A stretch of DNA of 64,000 nt from Costus lasius (Eukaryota > Streptophyta > Magnoliopsida > Zingiberales > Costaceae), in NCBI GenBank assembly GCA_027563935.2, contig CM050454.1:5422001-5486000 (forward strand). Direction: 5' to 3'. This document shows, one piece after another, positions 36,431 to 44,599 of the stretch. The notes under the pieces are model-generated. The model was not told where the DNA came from, ran no database searches, and was given only the letters and a program-made list of their open reading frames with translations. The position numbers were made by a program, and so were the translations under genes. The number at the start of each line of letters is the position of its first letter. Positions within the stretch are counted from its first letter, which is position 1.

Positions 36431-36862
36431 GGTTCCGTTTAGCCTAACTTCTGCTTCTAGGTTTTACTGGTTGAAGAAGTGCTGGTTGAAAAGTTACTGG
36501 CTGGAGAAGCAAGGAACGTGTTTGGATGCACAGCTTATGGTTAGATTATTCTATTTATAATAAATAATTTTTTATTAAAAATTTATTAAGATAAAATATA
36601 TACGATTAAATTTGTAGTTAACTATAATTAAAATATTTATTAAAAATATTATGAGTTATATTATTAAAAAATTATTATTATATATCAAGGTTATTGAGCA
36701 TAAGCAGGTGGGGGCCAAAGAAGCAGCTCCACCTCTGCTTCTCAGAGAAGCAGCTAATTTGTGGGTTGGAACAGAGAAGTTGAGGGGCCAAACGCTTCGG
36801 CTTCTTAATTTCTGCTGGCCGCAAAGTCATAAGCAGACCTAGAAGCTAGGCCAAACGGGGCC
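36431..36862. mobile_element. MITE with GGCCCCGTTTGGCC-type ends
   Basis: The left end GGTTCCGTTTAGCCTAACTT mirrors the right end, which on the other strand reads GGCCCCGTTTGGCCTAGCTT. The inner arms (GAAGCAG and CTTCTGC blocks) also mirror. The 432-bp centre is AT-rich. The target duplication is unclear, so the superfamily is unassigned. Confidence 0.6.
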
Positions 36863-37176
36863 TGTATCTAGGGATGACAGACTATATCTAAGGATACATG
36901 AATTTGATCTAATATAAAAACTCTATATTTGTAATTGAGTTAGGCATCCGATATATAAACTAAACTAAATTCAAATATTTAATAGGTCCTGTGAGTACTC
37001 TATTAAATAAAAATATTTTTAATTAGGAACCAAGTATTTGTACTTACAAACTTGCTAAACCTAAAATTGTCATAAATGTCGGATTTGCGTACTTAATTGC
37101 GTCAGGAAGGAAAGTAATAAAAGAGAATTAAAATCAATTTGTTTTGGGATTAAAATTTAAATATTAAATCGAAAAC

Positions 37177-37260
37177 GTCAGGATGGCCGAGTGGTCTAAG
37201 GCGCCAGACTCAAGTTCTGGTCCTCGAGAGAGGGCGTGGGTTCAAATCCCACTTCTGACA
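37177..37260 (+). tRNA. tRNA-Leu (anticodon CAA)
   Basis: 84 bp with a full cloverleaf. The acceptor stem GTCAGGA pairs with TTCTGAC (one G-T). The D-arm carries the A-box TGGCCGAGTGG. The anticodon loop CTCAAGT lies between CCAGA and TCTGG. There is a long class II variable arm (TCCTCGAGAGAGGGC), and the T-arm GTGGGTTCAAATCCCAC holds the B-box. Anticodon CAA reads UUG leucine codons, and the long variable arm is as expected for tRNA-Leu. A TTTTTT run at 37263-37268 serves as Pol III terminator. It has no intron. It converges on the CONSTANS-like gene, whose stop lies 132 bp away. Confidence 0.96.
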
Positions 37261-37262
37261 AA

Positions 37263-37268
37263 TTTTTT
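37263..37268 (+). terminator. Pol III T-run terminator of tRNA-Leu
   Basis: Six T residues two bases after the tRNA 3' end, the standard RNA polymerase III stop. Confidence 0.8.
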
Positions 37269-37302
37269 CGAAAAAAAACGAGTATCGACAATTAAAATAC
37301 TT

Positions 37303-37480
37303 TTTTAGCTGCTCTCCGACGGAGCCGACGCAGAGAACATCTGATCGATGTCGAGCTCCGCCGGCGCCCTCTTCGCGAACCGCCCCTTTTTTTAGCTGCT
37401 CTCCGACGGAGCCGACGCAGAGAACATCTGATCGATGTCGAGCTCCGCCGGCGCCCTCTTCGCGAACCGCCCCTTTATCC
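37303..37480. repeat. 87-bp tandem duplication across the CONSTANS-like stop codon
   Basis: The block starting AGCTGCTCTCCGACGG occurs at 37307 and again at 37394, period 87. It appears identical through GCGAACCGCCCCT. The copy at 37394 onward is the true 3' end of the CDS including the stop. The other lies in the 3' UTR and repeats the last roughly 28 codons out of use. Confidence 0.93.
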
Positions 37481-37739
37481 TCGGCCGGGCCTCCGCGTAC
37501 GCCTTCCTCGACGCGTACCTGATCGTCTTCTCGAACTTCCTCGCCTTCCTCTTCTCCCTGTACCGAAGCACCTTGGCCTCCCTGTTCAAGGGAAACTGCG
37601 ACGATAACTGCAGCGGGGGCCGGGAGAAGAGCTCCATGGAGGATGCTTGCGCGGCGCCGTAGTGAGCGTTTGAAATGTCTGCGCCGCCGCCGCCGCCGGC
37701 GTCTGGTACGACACTCGCGTCCATTGATGAAAAGGATAC
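37392..37739 (-). CDS. CONSTANS-like exon 2 (115 codons plus stop, CCT domain)
   Basis: It starts [13 protein letters not shown] after GATTCTCAG, a phrase typical of the CONSTANS-like linker, and ends SASAPSESS then stop. Confidence 0.93.
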   Translation of the reverse strand, partial: VSFSSMDASVVPDAGGGGGADISNAHYGAAQASSMELFSRPPLQLSSQFPLNREAKVLRYREKRKARKFEKTIRYASRKAYAEARPRIKGRFAKRAPAELDIDQMFSASAPSESS

Positions 37740-38811
37740 CTGAGAATCAGCTATTAGGATTGGAACAGGGGAATAACAGCAGGATGGAGGACAAAGAAAA
37801 GAGCTTTACTTTACCATCTCCTTTCTTTTTGCTGATAAAATGGTCAAAAAATGATATTTGAAGTCAATTTATGGGATAAGAAATGAATCTTGAACAAGTT
37901 CTAAAGAAGCCAACAGTAAAGAATCAAAACAGAGCAATCTTCCTGCTACATGTGAATTCAGAGAGGAATCACTTCATGTCCTCCAATTCTTTTTCTTTGA
38001 TTGTTAACCAGATGAAACAATTAGCGTAAGGATGAACTGAAATTAACTAGAGAGGGGAACATATGCCAGAAACAAGAAGAACAGCTACAGGATCACGAGT
38101 ACTTACCGAGACTAAAACAAGTAAATGTCAAGACATACCCAGGTTTCTGACTTAGATATGCGCAAACTTTACAGAAAGACTCACGCTGTGACTCAGAGAG
38201 GCAGCAGGGTAGCGGAGCCCACCATTATTGGAAACCTCGTACGCGATCTCCAACCAATAACTCTGCTGTTGCTGCGGCTCTTTGGCGGCCAAGCAATGGG
38301 AAGGCACAACTCGCTCGCTTCTCTCGTTAGTCCCGCAATTCTGCTTCTGCTGTTCTTGATTTGGAATCTCGTTGTAGTCCACAAGATCCAAGTAGTCATC
38401 CACCACCGCCTCCTCTGCGGCGGGCTGCTGGGCCCCGAGCGGGGGAGGGTGGGAGCCGCCGCCACCGCCACCGCCGAGGTCTGGCCTGGAGGAGAGCGGG
38501 AGGATCGGGACGCGGATATGGCGGCCGGCGAGGGGGTTGGCGGAGTGTACCTCGCCGTCGCAGGCGGCGCACAGCGCAGCGGCGTCGGCCCCGCAGGTGA
38601 TCTCGGCGGGCGCGCGCTCGCACGCCTCGCACACCCACACGCGCTCGTGCCGCGAGGCGACGCGGTTAGCGTGGTGCACGCGCACGTCGCAGGCGCCGCA
38701 GAGGAACGCCGCGTCGGCCCGGCAGTACACCGCCCTCGGAGCGGACTGGCACGAGTCGCACGCCCATGCCCAATGGCAGCCACCGCCACTGGCGCCCCCG
38801 GCGTACTTCAT
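37392..38811 (-). CDS. CONSTANS-like B-box/CCT transcription factor (group I BBX), 2 exons
   Basis: Exon 1 is 38811-38185, exon 2 is 37739-37392; the 445-bp intron has GTGAGT..CTCAG borders in phase 0. The 324-residue protein has two B-box zinc fingers (residues about 18-55 and 61-98) with all expected Cys, Asp and His ligands (CDSC..C..DAAFLC..CD..H..H; CEAC..C..DAAALC..CD..H..H). A low-complexity acidic/Gln-rich middle follows, and a CCT domain lies at about 262-304 ([19 protein letters not shown] ... [15 protein letters not shown]). That layout is CONSTANS-like, closest by feel to the COL3/4/5 branch. Such proteins are nuclear regulators of light, flowering and stress responses; CCT binds NF-Y partners and CORE-type DNA. 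The start was chosen as the ATG giving the short N-terminus before B-box 1. The gene looks intact. Confidence 0.95.
38185..38811 (-). CDS. CONSTANS-like exon 1 (209 codons, B-boxes)
   Basis: It starts [21 protein letters not shown] and ends ASLSHS before GTGAGT at 38184-38179. An upstream in-frame start at 38847 is possible, but CONSTANS-like proteins usually begin close to B-box 1. The exon is very GC-rich at its 5' side. Confidence 0.93.
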
Positions 38812-39366
38812 CGTGGCAAGGCTGCACGCGCTGCTTCTGATCGTCAAGTATCAACGGCAGCAGTGTATTGAGTAACTCTCGTCACAAATCACAATACCTC
38901 CACTTGCTCCCGCACTCATGTAGAGTTGGAAACTCTCTCTCTCTCTTGTTTGCAGCCGGAAGCTGCAGTAATAACGGCGAGGGAAGGGACAGGACAAGAG
39001 AATCTAGGCATCGATACGTGTCAAGGAGAGAGAGAGACAGAGCGCGAGAATTGCAGGGGCTCTATTTGTGGGTGGCTGAGCGCCATTTTTGATTTTGGAA
39101 TAAGGAAAATTTTCAAATGGATCCTAGTAATTTTTACAAATTACAAGTACATTTAATAGTGGGCTTTCAACAAGTCTTTTCATAGTATGATTCCATCAAT
39201 TGCATTATTATTAAATCATCTCTTATAATTTTTATGAAGTAATTAGGGTGCTCTACTAATCGATTGAGTTTTCGTGTATCGGCTTTGTGATTCGTTGTAA
39301 GGGATATCATGAGTATCACTTGAGTACTTACCAAGTAATCTAAAATATATAGCAATAGTTTATTCT
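38812..39366 (-). promoter_or_regulatory. 5' flank of the CONSTANS-like gene
   Basis: The 558 bp between the ATG and the PIF-like element hold a (CT)n/(GA)n run at about 38933-38947, an AGAGAGAGA purine run near 39028-39040 and an ACGT core in GATACGTGTC at about 39013-39022. GA-repeats are common in plant 5' UTRs. I could not place a TATA box with confidence. Confidence 0.4.
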
Positions 39367-39451
39367 TTAGGCTCTGTTTTCTACTATGGATGGAGAGCAT
39401 GATGGAAAGAAGAGGCTATGGAAAGAAAGAAGCAACGTAGAGAAATTATGA

Positions 39452-39468
39452 CACGTGCATAGCACGTG
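39452..39468. promoter_or_regulatory. Two G-boxes (CACGTG) 11 bp apart inside the PIF-like element
   Basis: CACGTG at 39452-39457 and at 39463-39468, one helical turn apart, about 640-660 bp upstream of the CONSTANS-like ATG. G-boxes bind bHLH (PIF-type) and bZIP (HY5-type) factors. Whether these sites regulate the gene is inference. Confidence 0.5.
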
Positions 39469-39479
39469 AGAAGGAAAAA

Positions 39480-40310
39480 AAAGCAGGCTGTTTGATCTTG
39501 AATCGCGCGAGCTCGTTGCTGAGCTCGCCGCCTCTCCTCACCGGACGCGGGAGAGATCGCCGGACGGAGGAGAGATCGCCGGACGCGGAAGAGATCGCCG
39601 CCACGGGAGAGATCGCAGGCGCTAGTCCTCGCCGCTGCGAGCAACGACCTCATCTGGCGCGTGAGAGGAGCTCGCGGCGAGGGCTTCATGGAGCCGGCTT
39701 TATCTCCTCCAAGGCTTCGACGACGGCGAGGCGGAGCTCGCGGCGACGGCGGTTTCACGGTAAGGGTGAGCTCATGCAGCGAGGGTCCTCGTCCTGTCTC
39801 GAGCGAGGCGAGCTCGTGCGGCGAGGGCGGGTTCACGGCGAGGACGAAGACGTGAGGGCGAGCTCGTGCGGCGAGGGTCCTTGTCCTGTCTCGAGCGAGG
39901 CGAGCTCGTGCGGCGAGGGCGGGGGACGAGGAGAGAAGCGAAGGAGCTTCGGCGAGGGCGGGTTCACGATGAGGATGAAGACGCGAGGCGAGCTCGTGCG
40001 GCGAGGGCAGGGGACGGCGAGAGAAGCGAAGGAGCTTCGGCGAGGGCAGGTTCAAGGCGAGAACGAAGACGCGAGGGCGAGCTCGTGCGGCGAGGGTCCT
40101 CGTCCTGTCTCGAGCGAGGCGAGCTCGTGCGGCGAGGGCGGGGGACAGGGAGAGAAGCGAAGGAGTCTCGCGGCGAGGGCGACCTCGTGCGGCGAGGGCG
40201 GGGGACGGGAAGAGAAGCGAAGGAGCTCCGGTGAGGGCAAGTTCACTGCGCGGGTGGGGGACGGGGAGAGAAGCGACGATTCCTTTCTTGTTTGCGCTCG
40301 CGAACATGGT
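39480..40310. repeat. GC-rich minisatellite, imperfect units of about 100-120 bp
   Basis: Phrases recur: GAGCTCGTGCGGCGAGGGCG many times, GTCCTCGTCCTGTCTCGAGC or a close variant near 39785, 39880 and 40098, and GAGAGAAGCGAAGGAG near 39930, 40018 and 40150. The repeats create open frames on both strands that I do not regard as coding. Confidence 0.88.
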
Positions 40311-40671
40311 TTCCAAAAAGCCGAAAACGATTAGAGTTTTCCCTCGTTTTTTCTTTTCAGTATTTTCCATCCATTGAAGGAAACTAGAAAAAATATCATT
40401 TTACTTTCCATCTGTTGTGGAATCCACCCAAAGAAACACAGCCTTAGAGATACATCATAGTCTATGATTCGAAATAGACTCTATTAGTAGGAGCGGACTA
40501 AAGGTTTAATAGAGCTAAAAGGCGTTTTAAGAAATGCCAACCCTAAAAATAGGGTGCATATGATGTAGACAATTATAGAGCATAAGCATGGTTTGACTTT
40601 AGCTTCAGCTCAAGTGAAGCGTGGTTTGACTCTCAACTAGGTAAAGCTAGGAGGGAGGTAAGGCTAGTTTA

Positions 40672-41043
40672 GGGATACGTTAGTCAAAAAAACGGGTTGG
40701 TTAAGTTTTGTTTTAAAAAATATTTTTTTTAATTTTTTTTAAAAATACTTTACTCCTTATAATTTATCCAATGGTATCAAATTTAGAATATTTTAGATTA
40801 TATACATGTATAAAATACCCTATGTAAAATTACATATAAGGCAAAAAAATATTTTATATATAAATTTGTATAGGGTTTGCATAGGGTATTTTATATATGT
40901 ATATAATCTAAAATATTCTAAATGATACATTTGGATAGATTATAAAGAGTAGAGTATTTCTAAAAAAAATTAAAAAAAAATATTTTTTAAAACAAAACTT
41001 AACCAACCCGTTTTTTGACTATATGGCTCAGAAAACGTATCCC
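40672..41043. mobile_element. Near-complete inverted-repeat (foldback) MITE, 372 bp
   Basis: The left arm starting GGGATACGTTAGTCAAAA is mirrored by the right arm, over about 165 bp each, with an estimated 90% match. The right arm has one extra segment of about 15 bp after GGGATACGTT. TAGTTTA flanks both ends (40665-40671 and 41044-41050). Transcription would give a long hairpin RNA. Superfamily uncertain; a Mutator-like origin is possible. Confidence 0.85.
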
Positions 41044-41050
41044 TAGTTTA

Positions 41051-41483
41051 GGACTGTGGGAACTTATTACTTTTTCTTAATTTATTTTTGCTCCCTCATT
41101 CCTTTGATCTTGATTCCATGCTTAGGTAAGAAAAGTCAAAAGAAAGAGAGAGAGTGGCCACCGGGATTCCTTTGATCTTTAATCTAAATAACTTTTTCTA
41201 ATACGTATCTAAATAACTAATTATTTAATTTTTAAAATCTCTATTCATATCTTACTTTATTAAAAATTTAATTATTCATTTAATATCCAAACATCATAAA
41301 TACTTGACTTAAATATTTACCATATTAAATTCCACTCTATATATATAATTACCCAATTAAAATTCAAATACCTGACCCTATAATACTCTAATAATAATTA
41401 AATTGCGGGTACGATAAAACAATACTCATAAATCCGACTAATATATTAAAAATGCATAATTTATAGTACACAAATAAAATAAC

Positions 41484-41561
<78 letters not shown>

Positions 41562-42343
41562 CAGGTTTAGATAATGGGAATCTCTCTACCCAAACCCGAA
41601 TAACAGCTACCCGTTTATCTTTAGACGGGTTCGGGTAAGGTGAGTACTCGCTAATGTGGTACCCAGTTAATCATAGTCCATTTGGGCTATGAAAATAATA
41701 TAAATAAATTTTTATCATATATAAAAAATATAAAAAATAAAATATTTAAAAACAAATAAGAAATATGTAAATCCATTACTCAGTAATATATACTACTAAA
41801 TTTTTATCATCTTAGATAAACTTCTACTATATATAAAAATTCAATATATATATATATTTATTTATTTATTTATTTATTTAAAACATATAAAAATATTCTA
41901 TTAAACAAAGATAAAAATTATGAAACATTAAATTTATACGTTTTAAATATTTTTTATTATAATTTCTATTATCCTATATAAATTTTTACTATATTATATA
42001 AATTTTTATTGTATAAAAAATAATTTTAAGATCTCCTTCGTACTAGATGGACGGTGAAAGATCCATCTTTTGAAAATTATAGATAGAACGTCCCTGCCTA
42101 GGAAACGGGGCATGCGATTACTCACAAGGAGTCAACGAGGATATTTTGAAAAAAGTCAACCACCAAAGTGCATTCAACGTGATTGACCTTAGCCATCAAA
42201 ATTTCTAAGCTTGATGTTTCCAAAATATCCATCACGGGCCGCCAAAAGCTTACCTGCTGTTAGCACGTACAAAATCAAGTGCTGCTTCAACAATGCGTAA
42301 GCATCCATTGATGTTGAACTCGACCTCCTGTTCGTGCATCAAT
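41051..42343. other. AT-rich intergenic DNA with hAT-like debris
   Basis: Contains a long (TA)n run. Around 41560-41670 there are TACCCAAACCCGAATAACAG and GACGGGTTCGGGTAAGG, like the CGGGTA-rich arms of the hAT element at 27287. No gene seen. Confidence 0.45.
41491..41559. repeat. (TA)n microsatellite
   Basis: About 34 consecutive TA units, the longest dinucleotide run in the window. Confidence 0.95.
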
Positions 42344-42589
42344 TCAGGTGGAGAGGTTGTTGAGCACGTCGCACCGCCCCCGTACCTCTCCCTTGCGGCC
42401 GCTCTTCACCCCGAGCACGCTCAGCTTCTCCATGGCTCGCGCGAAGTCTTTGAAGAAGGCCGTCTGATTCGTGGCGTAGAGCTCAACGAAAGGCCGAGCC
42501 TGCACGTCCGCCACCAGAGCTTGGTCGGAGGCGAGCAGGCCTAGCCCGCGAAGAAGGTTCTGGTAGTACATGTTGTCGAACTTCCCAGG
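42344..42589 (-). pseudogene. Peroxidase C-terminal fragment
   Basis: About 80 codons in one open frame from PGKFDNMYYQN to the stop at 42346-42344. It would be intact if joined to the preceding fragment, so the insertion at 42590 is the break. Confidence 0.9.
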
Positions 42590-43237
42590 TGTTAGACCCC
42601 GGCCCGGTATCGAGTCAAACTCCACGGTCAACGCTGCTCCACGTCAGCCGCTTATTTTCTTTCTTTGTCATCATCGTCACTCGCTCCGTGCGTCCGCTCG
42701 TCCGCCGAGTTCGCGCGACCTCTGTCGCCGGACCGGAGGGCCTCCGGCAGTGAAGGGCCACCTGCCCGACACCTCAGCCTCATCGGCGTCCACGCCTGGA
42801 CACCGGTCTCCGACGAAGTCCCGCCATCCTCTCTTCCTCAGCTCCGCCCACCCTCGTCGTCCGAGCAGCCGCCGCCGGATCCTCCATCGGTGGGGACTGC
42901 CGCCAGAGGGGGAGGAGGGAGAGGCGGACCGGCGCCTCCTCACTGCCCGCCCGAGCCTCCGCTCAAGAGCTCTCCGAGAATGGACGGGAACCGAGAGAGC
43001 CAGAGCTCCGCTCCTCTCGCCTCCTTTTGAGCACGTCCGCTGCCGACATCGACGGGACGGGTTGCTCCGCCGTCCATGCCTCCGACGTGACGCCTGCAAG
43101 AAGGACGCCGCCCCACGCCGATGCCGTCGCATCGCCCCGGATCCCGCTCCGCGATGCGTTCGCCGCCGCTTGGGCCTCCGCCCAATCGCACGTCGAGCGG
43201 CCCGTTGGCCCAGGACCCGCCGTCCTTGGGCATGACA
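42590..43237 (-). mobile_element. GC-rich insertion in the peroxidase pseudogene, solo-LTR-like
   Basis: It separates TIAAFND from TPGKFDN of the peroxidase. On the - strand it begins TGTCATGCCCAAGG and ends GGGGTCTAACA, the TG..CA form of an LTR. It is 648 bp and holds no conserved domain. Overlapping frames on both strands reflect its GC content. I see no clean target duplication, so the solo-LTR reading is inference. Confidence 0.55.
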
Positions 43238-43378
43238 CGTCGTTGAAGGCGGCGATGGTGTCGTTCTTCTGGTAGTTGGCGCATGCCTTCTGGAATGCCG
43301 CTGCGTAACGCGGGTTCATCCTCGGGTCGTGAGCGGAGCCTCCGCCCCCCTCCATAGCCGTAGATCCGCGACGGGAAC
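43238..43378 (-). pseudogene. Peroxidase middle fragment
   Basis: Encodes FPSRIYGYGGGGGSAHDP, MNPRYAAAFQKACANY and QKNDTIAAFND before the insertion at 43237. Its upstream edge stops at 43378, 12 bp from the truncated copia LTR. Confidence 0.9.
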
Positions 43379-43389
43379 TTTAATTTTTA

Positions 43390-43559
43390 TGTTATAAAAT
43401 TTAATTTTAATTTTTATGTGACATTGGATTTATTACAAATTTTGTAGAACTCTTTATAAATAGAGAATGTTATATTATTTATCGTGTATATAAGGAATTA
43501 TCAAATAGAATATTTTTTATTTATCTTGTCTCTCTCAATACTTCTTTCAATTTCTATCA
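43390..43559 (+). repeat. Truncated 5' LTR of the copia element
   Basis: About 170 bp matching the last half of the 3' LTR. Shared blocks include TTATTACAAATTTTGTAGAA, TATAAATAGAGAATGTTAT and CTTGTCTCTCTCAATACTTC, ending TTTCTATCA. TATAAATAGA is a likely TATA box. Confidence 0.88.
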
Positions 43560-43562
43560 AAG

Positions 43563-43575
43563 TGGTATCAGAGCC
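43563..43575 (+). other. Primer-binding site, initiator tRNA-Met type
   Basis: TGGTATCAGAGCC three bases after the LTR, the standard plant copia site complementary to the 3' end of initiator tRNA-Met. Confidence 0.92.
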
Positions 43576-43596
43576 ATATTAGTCATCGTCTCTAAT

Positions 43597-44490
43597 ATGT
43601 CATTTCCTATTCCCCATCTTACTAACAACTATGAAAATTGGAGTATCCAAATGAAGGCATTACTTGGTTCTCAAGATGTGTGGGAGCTAGTAGAGAAGGG
43701 GTATGTTGAACTCCAAGATGAAGCTACCCTAATGGCGAATCAAAGAGAATCCTTGAAGGAGTTAAGGAAGAAAGATAAAAAGGCTATCTTCTTGATCTAC
43801 CAAGAAGTAGATGAAGGAATATTTGAGAAGATCGCCATCGCCACTAACTCCAAGCAAGCATGGAAGATTCTCCAAAACTCTTTTAAAGGAATTGAGAAGG
43901 TAAAAAAGGTACGATTACAAACCCTTCGTGGTGAATTTGAAAGTTTAAAGATGAAAGAAAGAGAGTCCATATCGGACTACTTCACAAGGGTGTTGACCGT
44001 GGTCAACCAATTAAAAAGGAATGGGGAATCCTTACAAGATGATCGAGTGGTGGAGAAAATCCTACACTCGTTAGATACAAAATTTGATTATGTTGCAGTG
44101 GCGATAGAGGAGACAAAAGATCTAGAGACCATGACTATTGATGAACTCATGGGTTCTCTCCAAGCTCATGAGCAAAGACTTCAAAGGAAGAAGCTAGAGA
44201 CCTTTGAACAAGCTCTTCAAAGCAAGCTCTCTCTTAAAGATAAAAATGAGGAAGCAAGAGGAGAAAGGGGAAGCTATCGTGGTAGAGGCCGTGGAAGAGG
44301 TAGAGGTCATGGTGAGTTCTATGGAAGAGGCCGAAGACAAGTGTAACAAAATCATAGTGATGAAGAAAATACCAGAAGAGAACAAAAAGAGGTGGTTTCT
44401 CAAGAGGTGGAACTTGGAAGGTATGGTAAATCTAAAGTTCGTTATTACACATGCAATAAGCTTGGTCATTTTTCTTCGGATTGTTGGTAT
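43597..44490 (+). pseudogene. copia gag with zinc knuckle (frameshifted)
   Basis: ATG at 43597 opens [19 protein letters not shown], a copia Gag start, with a Gag core ([23 protein letters not shown]) and a glycine/arginine-rich tail. A frame change near 44330 leads into the CCHC knuckle YYTCNKLGHFSSDCW at about 44440-44487. The first frame ends at TAA 44344, so knuckle and protease are cut off. Confidence 0.9.
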
Positions 44491-44599
44491 AATAAATCTA
44501 ATCAAGTTGACGAGAAGATTAACTATGTGAAAAAAGAAGAAAAGGAAGATTAATCAATTTTATTGCTAGCACAAAGGAAGATGATAGAGGCAATCAAGA

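Larger units (their letters stand above)
39370..40443. mobile_element. PIF/Harbinger-like element with CpG-rich minisatellite cargo
   Basis: Ends: GGCTCTGTTTTCTAC on the left, and on the opposite strand of the right end GGCTGTGTTTCTTTGG. TTA lies immediately outside both ends (39367-39369 and 40444-40446), the PIF/Harbinger duplication. The subterminal arms TGGATGG, GGAAAG and CCATCCATTG also mirror. The AT-rich termini enclose about 830 bp of very GC- and CpG-rich repetitive DNA (39480-40310). No transposase is present. It lies 559 bp upstream of the CONSTANS-like ATG. Confidence 0.75.

Noticed and set aside
39384..40370. A 328-codon antisense frame and a 280-codon sense frame
   Set aside because: They are produced by a GC-rich minisatellite within a transposon; no domain is present and the repeat structure explains the openness.
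42570..43235. Long overlapping frames on both strands
   Set aside because: GC-rich insertion inside the peroxidase pseudogene; the Arg/Pro/Ser-rich composition indicates a frame artefact.
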